A stretch of 64,000 nt of DNA from Leifsonia sp. NPDC080035 (GCF_040050925.1 NZ_CP157390.1:3782001-3846000), one strand, 5' to 3'. Counted from the first letter of the stretch, positions 1-8,524 are shown. Translations and numbers: made by a program. Notes: a model not told the origin generated them from the letters alone.

Positions 1-72
1 GCGGTGCGCCGCATCGCGCGGACCGTGGACGCCGTCGGCGCCGAACCGCTCGCGGGCGCCGTCGTCGGCTAA
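1..72 (+). CDS. C-terminal end of an unidentified protein (partial)
   Basis: The window opens inside a reading frame of 23 codons that ends in TAA at 70-72. The peptide tail reads approximately IARTVDAVGAEPLAGAVVG. Codon use (G/C third positions) fits the neighbouring genes, so this is probably the true end of a gene that begins outside the window. The fragment is too short to assign a family. It is convergent with the sulfhydrylase gene that follows on the minus strand. Confidence 0.5.
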   Translation, partial: AVRRIARTVDAVGAEPLAGAVVG

Positions 73-98
73 TCCGGAGGGTGTGTCGCGGCGCGCGC

Positions 99-1397
99 TC
101 AGGCCGACGCCGCGTCGAGCGCCCGCTCCAGGTCCTCCAGGATGTCACGCACGCTCTCCAGCCCGATGGAGAGCCGCACGAGCCCGGGCGTGATGCCCGC
201 CGCCTCCCGCTCCGGCTCCGTCAGCTTCGCGTGGATGGTGCTGCCGAGGTGGATCGCGAGGGTCCGCACGTCCCCGATGTGGGTCATGGGCGAGACCAGC
301 CGCAGCGCGTCGATGAAGCGCCGCGCCGCCTCCCGTCCGCCCGCGAGGTCGAGCGTGACGATCGAGCCGGCGCCGCGCGGCAGGTACTTCGCGGCGAGCG
401 CGTTGTACGGGTCGGAGGCGAGGCCCGGGTAGTGCACGCGGGCGACCGCGGGATGCTGCACCAGCCGTTCTGCGACCGCCTGCGCGCTCGCCACATGCCT
501 GTCCATCCGCACCGACAGCGTCTCGATGCCGTGCAGCAGCAGGAACGTGGAGGTCGGCGGCACCGTCGGCCCGTACTCCAGCACGATCACGCTGCGCAGG
601 TACGCGAGGTAGGCGGCGGCGCCGAATCGGTCGGCGAACGACGCGACGCCGGGACGCGGCGGCTCGGTCAGCTGCGGGAAGCGCCCGGAGGCGGCCCAGT
701 CGAACCGCCCGGCGTCGACGACGGCGCCCCCGATCACCGAGCCGTGGCCGGACAGCCACTTGGACGTCGAGTGGATGACGACGTCCGCTCCCCACTCGAT
801 CGGACGCTCCAGGTACGGCGTCGGCACGGTGTTGTCGACGACCAGCGGCACCCCGCCCGCGTGCGCCAGCCGGGCGATGCGCTCGATGTCGACCACCTGG
901 CCGAGCGGATTCGGCAGCGTCTCGGTGTAGACCGCGCGGGTCGACGGCCGGATGCGCGCCGCCCACTCCGCGTCCGTCGCATCGTCCGGCACCTCCTCGA
1001 ACGCGATGCCCTGCCTCTTCAGCACGCCGCGGAACATCTCGCGAGTGCCCTCGTAGAGCGAGCGGGTGACGAGGATGTGGTCACCGGCTCCGGCGAGCGC
1101 GGTGACCGCCGCCGCGATGGCGGCCTGGCCGCTCGCGACAACGATGCCGTCGACACCGCCCTCCAGGTCGGCGATCCGGCGTCCGGCGACGGCGTTGGTG
1201 GGGTTCTCGTTGCGGGAGTACGCACGGTTCCTGGCCCGGCCGGCGAAGCGGTCCTCGCCGTCGTCGAAGTCGTCGAAGACGTACCCGGCCGTCTGGTAGA
1301 TCGGGGTGACGCGCGCGCTGGTCTCCGCGTCCACGACCGCGCCGGCGTGGATCTGGCGGGTCTCGAAGTCGAGGGGGCGCGAACAGTCGTCAGCCAT
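99..1397 (-). CDS. O-acetylhomoserine/O-acetylserine sulfhydrylase family PLP enzyme (MetY-type)
   Basis: Cys/Met-metabolism PLP-dependent enzyme, about 432 aa, expected to make homocysteine from O-acetylhomoserine and sulfide in the cytoplasm. The N-terminal half has the family pattern for cofactor and substrate binding (SRNENPTN, then ASGQAAI). The PLP-binding lysine lies in HSTSKW with codon 759-761, followed by the glycine-rich GHGSVIGG. The C-terminal part contains the usual IGDVRTLAIHLGSTIH stretch. I chose the ATG at 1397; an in-frame start at 1445 would add 16 residues without family similarity. MetY is favoured over MetB or MetZ by the early YVFDD motif and the length, but the exact substrate is uncertain. 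No methionine gene partner is visible in the window. Confidence 0.85.
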   Translation of the reverse strand: MADDCSRPLDFETRQIHAGAVVDAETSARVTPIYQTAGYVFDDFDDGEDRFAGRARNRAYSRNENPTNAVAGRRIADLEGGVDGIVVASGQAAIAAAVTALAGAGDHILVTRSLYEGTREMFRGVLKRQGIAFEEVPDDATDAEWAARIRPSTRAVYTETLPNPLGQVVDIERIARLAHAGGVPLVVDNTVPTPYLERPIEWGADVVIHSTSKWLSGHGSVIGGAVVDAGRFDWAASGRFPQLTEPPRPGVASFADRFGAAAYLAYLRSVIVLEYGPTVPPTSTFLLLHGIETLSVRMDRHVASAQAVAERLVQHPAVARVHYPGLASDPYNALAAKYLPRGAGSIVTLDLAGGREAARRFIDALRLVSPMTHIGDVRTLAIHLGSTIHAKLTEPEREAAGITPGLVRLSIGLESVRDILEDLERALDAASA

Positions 1398-1486
1398 GCG
1401 GGCAACTGTAGTGACGTGACGGTCGGAGCGCGCGGGCGCGTTCATCCTTCGTCATGCTGACGGTCCGGGCCGGACGAAGCGGAGGC

Positions 1487-1999
1487 TCAGCGCCAGCCGT
1501 AGCGGTCGCTCAGAGCATCACGGACGACCCGGAACCGGCGCTCGTCCAGAGCCGCGGCCTCCCTGCGCATCCCCGCCTGCTGCACCCGGAAGACGCGGTC
1601 GATGCGCACGAAGCTCGGCCGGTGCTGCCCGTCCCAGTCGCCGGATCCGATCGCCAGGTACTCGGGGCGTGCGGGATGCGCCTGGCTGGTGAGAGCGACG
1701 GCGAGCACCGAGCCGGACGGCTCGGCGGCGACGACGAGCACGGGACGGTCCTTGCCGCGGCCGTCCGCCTCCTCGTACGGCACCCAGGTCCAGACGATCT
1801 CGCCCGGGTCGGCGTCGCCGTCCGTGCTCGGGTTGTATGAGGTGCGGATGCGCCCCAGCCGGCGCGGGTCCACCAGCACGGTCGCCGCCGCGCCGCTGCG
1901 CCCGGGTTCGGCCTCGCGCTCAGCGTCTACCGGCGGCCGGGCCGTCGGACGGAACAGCCTCGTCAGGGCGCTCAGGATCCGGGATGCCACGCCTGGCAC
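1487..1999 (-). CDS. PemK/MazF-like toxin-family protein without adjacent antitoxin
   Basis: A 170-aa protein whose C-terminal two thirds match the PemK/MazF fold by pattern: PGEIVWTWVPY near the start of the domain, the KDRPVLVV strand, then VALTSQ and a core ending in FRVQQAGMRRE. MazF-type proteins are sequence-specific endoribonucleases. The first ~50 residues are Pro/Arg/Ala-rich and not part of the domain. The start at 1999 makes it overlap the end of the upstream Amt-like gene by 80 nt on the same strand; a later start is possible. There is no antitoxin reading frame next to it, so a housekeeping or inactive role is as likely as a toxin-antitoxin role. Confidence 0.7.
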   Translation of the reverse strand: MPGVASRILSALTRLFRPTARPPVDAEREAEPGRSGAAATVLVDPRRLGRIRTSYNPSTDGDADPGEIVWTWVPYEEADGRGKDRPVLVVAAEPSGSVLAVALTSQAHPARPEYLAIGSGDWDGQHRPSFVRIDRVFRVQQAGMRREAAALDERRFRVVRDALSDRYGWR

Positions 2000-3125
2000 G
2001 ATAGCGGACCCTGGTGAGACCGATCGTCAGCCGCAGACCGAACGCGAGCAGCGCGGAGACGAGGAACGAGCAGATCAGCACCGCGAACCCGGCGATCCCC
2101 TGCGCGGTGAAGAGGTCGAAGTTGCCGCTGTAGACCATCCCGCCGCCGCCCGCGAACAGCCCGATGAAGAGCAGGCCGACCAGGCTCGCCGCGATCGTGA
2201 TGACGGTCAGCGTCATGGAGGCGCCGAACCGGGCGCGCGCGGCGACGTCCACCATCGTCGCACAGGCCAGGGCGGCCAGAGCACCGAGCAGCAGGGCCCA
2301 GCCGATCGTCAGCACGCCGGACGCCGGAGTCACCGCCACAAGGCCGGCGAAGGCGCCGCAGAAGGCGCTCACCAGCGTCGGGCGGCGCAGCAGCACCCGG
2401 TCGACGAGCATCCACATCAGGCAGCCCGCGGCCGACGCCAGGAACGAGTTGAGCGCGATCAGCGGCGTGAACCGGTCGAGCGCCCCCTCCGACCCGGTCG
2501 TCAGACCCAGCCAGCCGACCCACACCAGCGCGCCGCCGATCGACACCAGGGGCAGGTTGCGCGAGCCGGTGACGGGATGCTCCGCCCTCCCGCACGCCAT
2601 GATCACCCCGGCCGCCGCCGCGCCGGCGGCGATCCCGACGGGCAGCGCTCCCCCGAAGTCGATGACGCCGAGCCCGGACACCGCCCAGCCGTCGTCGAGC
2701 GCGAACACGGCGTACCCGGCAGGGAAGAGCACGAGCGGGCACCACAGCACGCAGAACACGATCCAGGCGCGCAGGGTGATGCGCGAGGCGACGGCCACGC
2801 CGACGATCGTCACGGAGACCGCGCACGCCGCGAGCAGGTAGCCGGCGTGCGCGAGCGGGTAGAGACCGGTCACCGAGCCGAGGCCGGGGTCCGGGCGGCC
2901 GATCAGGTGCGCGACGAGCGGATCGCCGGCCAGCATCCCGTAACCGCCGAGCACCCCTATCACGACGACGATCGCCGTGCCGGTGGCCGCGAACCGCACG
3001 GCGCGCGCCGCTCCGGCGCTGCCGGCGAGGCCGCCGACGAAGAAGGCGAGCCCCGGCACGATCAGCAGGGTGAGCGCGCTGCAGACGAACAGGAGAAGCG
3101 CATCCACCTGCTGGCTCGTCGCCAT
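1920..3125 (-). CDS. Divergent Amt/Rh-family membrane protein lacking pore residues
   Basis: A 401-aa polytopic membrane protein (about 11 hydrophobic segments) clearly homologous to the canonical ammonium transporter encoded just upstream on the same strand. Conserved Amt landmarks remain: PGLAFFVGG near residue 24, WIVF near 121, DFGG near 156, GWLGL near 204 and the LVAVTPASG loop near 262. Aligned by eye with its neighbour, the twin histidines that line the Amt pore are replaced (Gly164 for the His in DFAGGTAVHI, Thr310 for the His in DVVGIHLVGG), and the aromatic gate residues are Ala and Leu. It may not conduct ammonium and could be a sensor, partner subunit or altered-specificity channel. 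The arginine-rich C-terminal tail overlaps the PemK-like gene. Confidence 0.75.
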   Translation of the reverse strand: MATSQQVDALLLFVCSALTLLIVPGLAFFVGGLAGSAGAARAVRFAATGTAIVVVIGVLGGYGMLAGDPLVAHLIGRPDPGLGSVTGLYPLAHAGYLLAACAVSVTIVGVAVASRITLRAWIVFCVLWCPLVLFPAGYAVFALDDGWAVSGLGVIDFGGALPVGIAAGAAAAGVIMACGRAEHPVTGSRNLPLVSIGGALVWVGWLGLTTGSEGALDRFTPLIALNSFLASAAGCLMWMLVDRVLLRRPTLVSAFCGAFAGLVAVTPASGVLTIGWALLLGALAALACATMVDVAARARFGASMTLTVITIAASLVGLLFIGLFAGGGGMVYSGNFDLFTAQGIAGFAVLICSFLVSALLAFGLRLTIGLTRVRYRARRGIPDPERPDEAVPSDGPAAGRR

Positions 3126-3199
3126 CCCGCTCCCTCGCTCTCGACGCCCCCATCACCTTAGCGACCCCTCGTGGCGCACCACGCGCCGCACACGACGAC

Positions 3200-3225
3200 G
3201 GGGCGCCACCCGAAGGTGGCGCCCC
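3200..3225 (-). terminator. Hairpin terminator after amt
   Basis: A perfect 11-bp stem (GGGGCGCCACC, 3200-3210, pairing with 3215-3225) with a CGAA tetraloop lies 33 nt past the amt stop codon and before the divergent Amt-like gene. There is no clear T-run, which is common in high-GC actinobacteria. It would separate the two amt-family genes transcriptionally. Confidence 0.75.
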
Positions 3226-3258
3226 GCGCGCCCGACGCGCCGGGTCATCGGCGACGCG

Positions 3259-4521
3259 TCAGACTGTCTCGAGCGAGTACCCCTCCTCGCCGTGGACGAT
3301 GGTGTCGACGCCCGCGAGCTCGTCCTCGTTCGTGATCCGGAAGCCCATCGTCTTCTGGATGACCCAGCCGATGGCGTAGGCAAGCACGAACGAGTAGATC
3401 AGAACGCTGAATGCGCCGATGGCCTGGGCGCCGAGCTGGCTCCAGCTTCCGCCGTAGAGCAGGCTGGTGAACTTGCCGTCCACCTTGGTGAAGCCGAAGA
3501 AGCCGATCCACAGCGTTCCGATCAGGCCGCCGACCAGGTGGATGCCGACCACGTCGAGCGAGTCGTCGAAGCCGAGCCGGAACTTCAGGTCGACCGCGAG
3601 CGCGCACACCGCGCCGGCGACGAGGCCGAGGACGATGGCCCAGAACGGGGTCAGGATGTTACAGGCCGGGGTGATCGCGACGAGGCCGGCGACGGCTCCG
3701 GACGCGGCGCCGATGGAGGTGGGCTTGCCGTCCCTGATCTTCTCGATCACCAGCCAGCCGATCGTCGCGGCCGCCGGCGCGGCGAGGGTGTTCACCCAGG
3801 CGATCGCGGCGACGCCGTCCACCGCGGCCTCCGACCCGGCGTTGAAGCCGAACCAGCCGAACCACAGCAGTGCGGCGCCGAGGAGCGTGAGCGGCACGTT
3901 GTGCGGCTTGCTCATCCCCTTCTGGAAGCCGACGCGCTTGCCGAGCACCAGGGCGAGCGCGAGGCCCGCGGCGCCGGCGTTGATGTGCACCGCGGTGCCG
4001 CCTGCGAAGTCGTTGACGTGCAGGACGGAGGCGATCCAGCCCTCCGAGAGGTTGAACACCCAGAACGCGACCGGGAAGTAGACGACCGTCACCCAGACGG
4101 CGGCGAACACCATCCAGGAGCCGAACTTGGCGCGGTCGGCGATGGCGCCGGAGATCAGGGCGACGGTGATGATCGCGAACGTGGCCTGGAAACCGGCGAA
4201 GGCGAGTCCGCTGAGGTCGGGGGTCATGCCGTCCTTGCCCATCAGGCTGGACAGGAACCAGTCGGGCGTACCGAGGACATGCGGGATGAGCGGCGTGCCG
4301 AACGCCAGCCCGTAACCGTAGAAGACCCAGAGGACGCCGACGATGGCCATGGCGCCGAAGCTCATCATCATCATGGAGATGACGCTCTTCGCGCGGACCA
4401 TGCCGCCGTAGAAGAAGGCGACACCGGGGGTCATCAACAGGACGAGGGCTGCGGCGACGAGCAGCCACAGGGAGTTGACGGTCCCTGCCTCTGCGTAGTC
4501 CGCTGCTGTGTGGAACACCAT
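3259..4521 (-). CDS. amt: Ammonium transporter (Amt/MEP family)
   Basis: A 420-aa inner-membrane ammonium channel with all hallmark elements: TPGVAFFYGGMVR near residue 31, the DFAGGTAVHIN segment with the first pore histidine at 179, GWFGFNAGSE, and DVVGIHLVGG carrying the second pore histidine, followed by IGTLWIGFFG. The start ATG at 4521 is preceded by a purine-rich GAGAGGTAG. No glnK (PII) or glnD gene follows, unlike many amt operons. The upstream region has a GlnR-type box and two short hairpins, so nitrogen-limited induction by GlnR is likely (inference from the site). The next gene downstream is the divergent paralogue at 1920-3125, separated by a hairpin. Confidence 0.95.
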   Translation of the reverse strand: MVFHTAADYAEAGTVNSLWLLVAAALVLLMTPGVAFFYGGMVRAKSVISMMMMSFGAMAIVGVLWVFYGYGLAFGTPLIPHVLGTPDWFLSSLMGKDGMTPDLSGLAFAGFQATFAIITVALISGAIADRAKFGSWMVFAAVWVTVVYFPVAFWVFNLSEGWIASVLHVNDFAGGTAVHINAGAAGLALALVLGKRVGFQKGMSKPHNVPLTLLGAALLWFGWFGFNAGSEAAVDGVAAIAWVNTLAAPAAATIGWLVIEKIRDGKPTSIGAASGAVAGLVAITPACNILTPFWAIVLGLVAGAVCALAVDLKFRLGFDDSLDVVGIHLVGGLIGTLWIGFFGFTKVDGKFTSLLYGGSWSQLGAQAIGAFSVLIYSFVLAYAIGWVIQKTMGFRITNEDELAGVDTIVHGEEGYSLETV

Positions 4522-4546
4522 GGGAGATCTCTACCTCTCTGTGCGA

Positions 4547-4583
4547 CGCCCCTCGTGGGGCGCCCGGCGAGCCTTCGCCGGGC
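4547..4583 (-). other. Tandem hairpins in the amt leader
   Basis: Two short stem-loops sit between the GlnR-like site and the amt start. The first is CGCCCC/GGGGCG (4547-4552 with 4557-4562, loop TCGT). The second is GCCCGGCGA/TCGCCGGGC (4562-4570 with 4575-4583). They share one base at 4562 and would lie in the mRNA leader if transcription starts near the GlnR sites. One of them may instead terminate transcripts arriving from the zapE-like gene upstream. Confidence 0.45.
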
Positions 4584-4621
4584 AGGGGCGCTTCGGGGTG
4601 GAGTCAGTCTGATCGCGGGAG

Positions 4622-4659
4622 GTTTCGGCCGCGCGAGCACCGTGTTTCGCTCGTGTTAC
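4622..4659 (-). promoter_or_regulatory. GlnR-type operator upstream of amt
   Basis: On the minus strand 4659-4644 reads GTAAC-ACGAGC-GAAAC, an exact match to the actinobacterial GlnR box GTnAC-N6-GAAAC. Shifted by 22 bp, 4637-4622 reads CTCGC-GCGGCC-GAAAC, so the second b-half-site is perfect and its a-half-site is degenerate. Paired boxes 22 bp apart are the known GlnR arrangement. The same arrangement occurs before glnA in this window, which supports the call. glnR itself is not in the window. Confidence 0.75.
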
Positions 4660-4736
4660 ACATCCACCCCGCGTGTAAACAGCAGGTTTCCGGGCACCGC
4701 CAATCCCCTGCCGGAACGCCGAGGGGCAGGTGGACG

Positions 4737-5792
4737 CTACGCGTCGTGCGGAGGCAGCTCTCCCGCAGTGAGCGCGATCATGCGCGAGACCGAGCGCAGG
4801 TACTTCTTGCGGTAGCCGCCGCCGAGCATCTCCTCGTCGAACACCTCGCTGAGCGCGACGCCGGTCTGCACGATCGGGATCTCGGCGTCGTAAACGCGAT
4901 CGATGAACGCCACGAGTCGCAACGCCGCCATCTGGTCGTGCAGCACGGTGACTCCGGACAGGCCGATGACGTCCACGCCGTCGAGCATCTTGATGTAGCG
5001 GGAGGGATGCACGGTCGCCAGGTGCGCGATCAGGTCGGCGAACCCGTCGCTGGTCGCGGTCTCACCGCGGGCGGAGAGGGCGGACAGCACCCGGTCGTAC
5101 TCGGCGTCGTCCACCGTCACTGCGGCGCCGGAGGTGTCGCGGCGGCGGTAGTCGAGGCCGTCGATGCGCAGCGTCTGGAAGTTCGAGGACAGCGACTGGA
5201 TCTCGCGCAGGAAGTCGCTCGCGGCGAACCGGCCCTCGCCGAGCGCGTTCGGCGGGGTGTTGCTGGTGGCGGCGATGCGGGTGCCGGAGGCGACGAGCTC
5301 GCCGAGCATCCTTGTCATCATCATCGTGTCGCCCGGGTCGTCGAGCTCGAACTCGTCGATGCAGATCAGGGTGGACCCGCGCAGCAGGTCGACCGCGCCT
5401 GCGTAGCCGAGGGCGCCGACCAGGGCGGTGTACTCGATGAACGTGCCGAAGTACTTGGGACCCGGCGCCTCGTGCCAGAGCGCGGCGAGGAGGTGCGTCT
5501 TGCCGACGCCGAAGCCGCCGTCGAGGTAGACGCCCGGCTTCATCGCCTCCACCTTCTTGCGGCTGCGGCTGAACAGGCCGGCGGGACGCTGCGGCTCCCA
5601 CGACTTGGCGAACAGCTTGAGGGTCGAGACGGCCTCGGACTGCGACGGGTAGTCGTGGTCGGGGCGGTACGAGTCGAAGCTGGCGTGCTCGAACTGCGAC
5701 GGGGGCACCAGGCTCGCGGCGATCTCGGATCCGGTGATCTGCGGCGAACGGTCCGCGAGGCGCGGAAGGGCTCCGGTCTTCTCGAGCGTCAT
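4737..5792 (-). CDS. zapE: ZapE/AFG1-family ATPase
   Basis: A 351-aa AAA-like ATPase. The P-loop GGFGVGKTH is at residues 92-100 and the Walker B strand LICIDEFEL follows about 50 residues later; AATSNTPPNALGEGRF is the typical sensor region of ZapE/AFG1 proteins. In proteobacteria ZapE is a cell-division accessory protein; the role in actinobacteria is not established. I chose the ATG at 5792 because the extension to 5873 adds an Arg-rich stretch with no family similarity. It is divergent from the sulfurtransferase gene, sharing about 125 bp of promoter region. Confidence 0.85.
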   Translation of the reverse strand: MTLEKTGALPRLADRSPQITGSEIAASLVPPSQFEHASFDSYRPDHDYPSQSEAVSTLKLFAKSWEPQRPAGLFSRSRKKVEAMKPGVYLDGGFGVGKTHLLAALWHEAPGPKYFGTFIEYTALVGALGYAGAVDLLRGSTLICIDEFELDDPGDTMMMTRMLGELVASGTRIAATSNTPPNALGEGRFAASDFLREIQSLSSNFQTLRIDGLDYRRRDTSGAAVTVDDAEYDRVLSALSARGETATSDGFADLIAHLATVHPSRYIKMLDGVDVIGLSGVTVLHDQMAALRLVAFIDRVYDAEIPIVQTGVALSEVFDEEMLGGGYRKKYLRSVSRMIALTAGELPPHDA

Positions 5793-5918
5793 GGGGGGAT
5801 GTGCACCTTTGTGTCGAAGTCTTAAGGGGACCGTCCGTCCGCCCGCCGAGCCGCGTAGCCTGGACAGACGCATCCTGCGATGTCGCAGGGCTCAAGCCTA
5901 ACCCGGAGGATCACTCGC

Positions 5919-6845
5919 ATGGCCATCGCGCACGACCCGTCTCCCGCCTTCACCGGCTACGCCCACCCGGAGCGCCTGGTCAGCACCGAGTGGCTCGCGG
6001 AGCACCTCGGGGAAGAAGGACTGGTCGTCGTGGAATCGGACGAGGACGTGCTGCTGTACGACACCGGCCACATTCCCGGGTCCGTGAAGATCGACTGGCA
6101 CACCGACCTCAACGACCCGGTCGTGCGCGACTACGTGAGCGCGGAACGGTTCGCCGAGCTGCTCGGCTCGAAGGGCATCGCCAGGGACACGACGGTGGTC
6201 ATCTACGGCGACAAGAACAACTGGTGGGCCGCATACGCGCTCTGGGTGTTCACGCTGTTCGGCCACGAGGACGTCCGCCTGCTCGACGGCGGCCGCGACA
6301 AGTGGATCGCCGAAGGCAGGGAGCTCACCAGGGAGGTCCCCTCCCCCGCTCCCGTCGAATACCCGGTGGTCGAGCGCGACGACACGGTCGTGCGCGCGTT
6401 CAAGGAGGATGTGCTCACGCACCTCGGGCTCGTCCGCTCCGGACGAGGGGCCCTGATCGACGTCCGCTCCCCCGAGGAGTACAGCGGCGAGCGCACCGAG
6501 ATCCCCGGCTACCCGACCGAGGGCGCGCTGCGGGCGGGGCACATCCCGTCGGCGCAGTCCGTTCCGTGGGCGCGCGCCGCGGCCCCGGACGCGACCTTCA
6601 AGCGCCGCCAGGAGCTCGAGGAGGTCTACCTCGGCGGGGCCGGCCTGAAGCCGGGCGACGAGGTCATCGCGTACTGCCGCATCGGCGAGCGCTCCAGCCA
6701 CACCTGGTTCGTGCTCACGCACCTGCTCGGCTTCGAGAACGTCCGCAACTACGACGGCTCGTGGACGGAGTGGGGCTCCGCCGTGCGCGTCCCGATCGTG
6801 ACCGGTTCCGAGCCGGGCGAGATCCCCGCGGGCGCGGCGAAGTGA
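5919..6845 (+). CDS. Thiosulfate/3-mercaptopyruvate-type sulfurtransferase (tandem rhodanese)
   Basis: A 308-aa two-domain rhodanese. The N-terminal inactive domain includes GHIPGSVKIDW and the C-terminal domain carries the active cysteine in the loop CRIGERSSHTW, the signature of thiosulfate:cyanide sulfurtransferases (SseA/CysA-like). It moves sulfane sulfur from a donor to an acceptor thiol. The ATG at 5919 has a GGAGGATCAC ribosome site; a start at 5880 would lack one. sufE follows after 25 nt, so both probably form a sulfur-trafficking operon. Confidence 0.9.
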   Translation: MAIAHDPSPAFTGYAHPERLVSTEWLAEHLGEEGLVVVESDEDVLLYDTGHIPGSVKIDWHTDLNDPVVRDYVSAERFAELLGSKGIARDTTVVIYGDKNNWWAAYALWVFTLFGHEDVRLLDGGRDKWIAEGRELTREVPSPAPVEYPVVERDDTVVRAFKEDVLTHLGLVRSGRGALIDVRSPEEYSGERTEIPGYPTEGALRAGHIPSAQSVPWARAAAPDATFKRRQELEEVYLGGAGLKPGDEVIAYCRIGERSSHTWFVLTHLLGFENVRNYDGSWTEWGSAVRVPIVTGSEPGEIPAGAAK

Positions 6846-6870
6846 CCGCGGCGCGAAGTACCCTGGAAGG

Positions 6871-7305
6871 ATGACCGACCTCACCGGCACGCTCGCGGAG
6901 ATCCGCGACGACTTCCAGGCCCTGGAGCAGAACGACCGCCTTCAGCTGCTGCTGGAGTTCTCGGACGAGCTGCCCGAGCTGCCGGAGCGCTACCGCGACC
7001 ACCCGGACCTGCTGGAGCGGGTGGAGGAGTGCCAGGCGCCGGTGTTCATCTTCGTCGAAGTGGATGCGGCGGGCATCGTGCACCTGTACGCGACGGCCCC
7101 GAAGGAGGCGCCGACGACGCGCGGCTTCGCGTCCATCCTGGTCCAGGGCCTCGCCGGCCTGACCGCGGACCAGGTGCTCGCCGTCCCGGACGACTTCCCG
7201 CAGACCCTGGGGCTCGCCCAGGCGGTCTCGCCGCTCCGCCTCCGCGGCATGTCGGCCCTGCTCGGCCGCGCCAAGCGCCAGGTCCGCGCGAAGCTCGCCG
7301 CCTGA
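6871..7305 (+). CDS. sufE: SufE-family sulfur acceptor protein
   Basis: A 144-aa SufE-fold protein. The acceptor cysteine is Cys54 in the loop VEECQAPVF, matching the position of the SufE cysteine that receives persulfide sulfur from SufS. The family's C-terminal half (RGFASILVQGLAGLT and the LGLAQAVSPLRLRGM helix) is intact. Length is normal. It lies just downstream of the rhodanese gene and apart from any suf operon, so it may pass sulfur from that enzyme or from a cysteine desulfurase encoded elsewhere. Confidence 0.9.
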   Translation: MTDLTGTLAEIRDDFQALEQNDRLQLLLEFSDELPELPERYRDHPDLLERVEECQAPVFIFVEVDAAGIVHLYATAPKEAPTTRGFASILVQGLAGLTADQVLAVPDDFPQTLGLAQAVSPLRLRGMSALLGRAKRQVRAKLAA

Positions 7306-7327
7306 CCCCCGCCGAGGTCGGGAGGGG

Positions 7328-8524
7328 CTACGCGACCTGCGACTCCAGCCAGGTGCGGACGGCGGTCGTCCACTTCTCCTCGTCGTAGTTCCAGAGCTTG
7401 GTGTGCAGCGCTCCGGTGAACGGGACGAAGGTGACGATGTCGCTGCGCGCCTGCGCCAGCGCCCGCGACCCGTTGTCGGGTACGAAGCCGTCGTCCGAGC
7501 TGTGCAGCAGGAGCACGGGCAGGCGCAGGTCGGCCGCCCGCGCGACGAAGTCCATGCTCGCGAGGTCGATCGGGGCGCCGAGTCCGGTGATCGGCCCTCC
7601 CCAGGTGGCCTCCATGAGCCGCATCGCGCCCTGGGCGATCGGCTCGGGGAGGCGCAGCAGGTTCGCCTGGTACTGCAGCGTGTCCACCCAGTCGATCACC
7701 GGCGACTCCAGCACCATGCCGGTCACCAGGTCGAGGTTCGCCGAGCGGGTGACGGTCTGCAGCACGACCGCGCCGCCCATCGACCAGCCCATCAGCACGA
7801 TCGAGCGGGCGCCGCTGTCCGCGGCGAAGCGGATGGCCGCGTCGATGTCCCGCCACTCCGTCCCGCCGAGCCCGTAGCGGCGGTCCGCGCTCTCGGGGGC
7901 GTCGCCGTCGTTGCGGTAGGAGGCGAGCAGGCTTGTGTACCCGGCCGCGTGGAAGGTCGGCACCGCGCGCAGCGCCTCCTGCCGGGTGGCGCCCCAGCCG
8001 TGCACCTGGATCACCCAGCGGTCGCCGTCCGCACCCTCCGGCGCGGGGAACAGCCACGCCGGCGCCTCGCCCAGTTCGGTCTGCACCCGGACGCTGGAGA
8101 CGGGAAGGCCGAGCTCCTCCGGATCGAGGTAGTAGTAGCCGCTGATCCGTGCCCGCCCCGGCCGCAGGTCGCCGAACTCGACACGCTCCAGCTCGCGGGT
8201 GACGCTGCCGTCCGCGCGCACCAGCAGCCCGCCGACCTTCGCGTAGCCGGTCTCCGCACCGAACCACAGTCCGAAGCGGCCGGGCATCGCGGCGTCCGGT
8301 GTGTCCTTCAGCGTCACGGTGCCGAGGTCCTCGTCCGCGCGGCGGATCAGCTGGTTCTGCGGGCGACGGCGCACGGGGGTGATCACCGTCAGCGCGACCC
8401 GGCTCATCACCAGTGCGGCACCGGCCGCCGTGGCGAGCGCGAGCCCTGCCGCGATCGCGGCGGTGACACCGATCGCCCGTCCGAGTCCCCTGCCCCTGCC
8501 CGATCCCGTGCTGGTCGTCGCCAT
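7328..8524 (-). CDS. Membrane-anchored alpha/beta hydrolase
   Basis: A 398-aa protein with an N-terminal transmembrane anchor or signal (about residues 15-45, Ala-rich) and an alpha/beta-hydrolase domain from about residue 165. The nucleophile elbow is GWSMGG with Ser248. The acid is probably in HSSDDGFVP (Asp344 or Asp345) and the base is His374 in GALHTKLW. The oxyanion motif is VHGWG near residue 175. It probably acts on a small ester or peptide-like substrate outside the membrane; the substrate cannot be read from the sequence. Convergent with sufE. Confidence 0.8.
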   Translation of the reverse strand: MATTSTGSGRGRGLGRAIGVTAAIAAGLALATAAGAALVMSRVALTVITPVRRRPQNQLIRRADEDLGTVTLKDTPDAAMPGRFGLWFGAETGYAKVGGLLVRADGSVTRELERVEFGDLRPGRARISGYYYLDPEELGLPVSSVRVQTELGEAPAWLFPAPEGADGDRWVIQVHGWGATRQEALRAVPTFHAAGYTSLLASYRNDGDAPESADRRYGLGGTEWRDIDAAIRFAADSGARSIVLMGWSMGGAVVLQTVTRSANLDLVTGMVLESPVIDWVDTLQYQANLLRLPEPIAQGAMRLMEATWGGPITGLGAPIDLASMDFVARAADLRLPVLLLHSSDDGFVPDNGSRALAQARSDIVTFVPFTGALHTKLWNYDEEKWTTAVRTWLESQVA

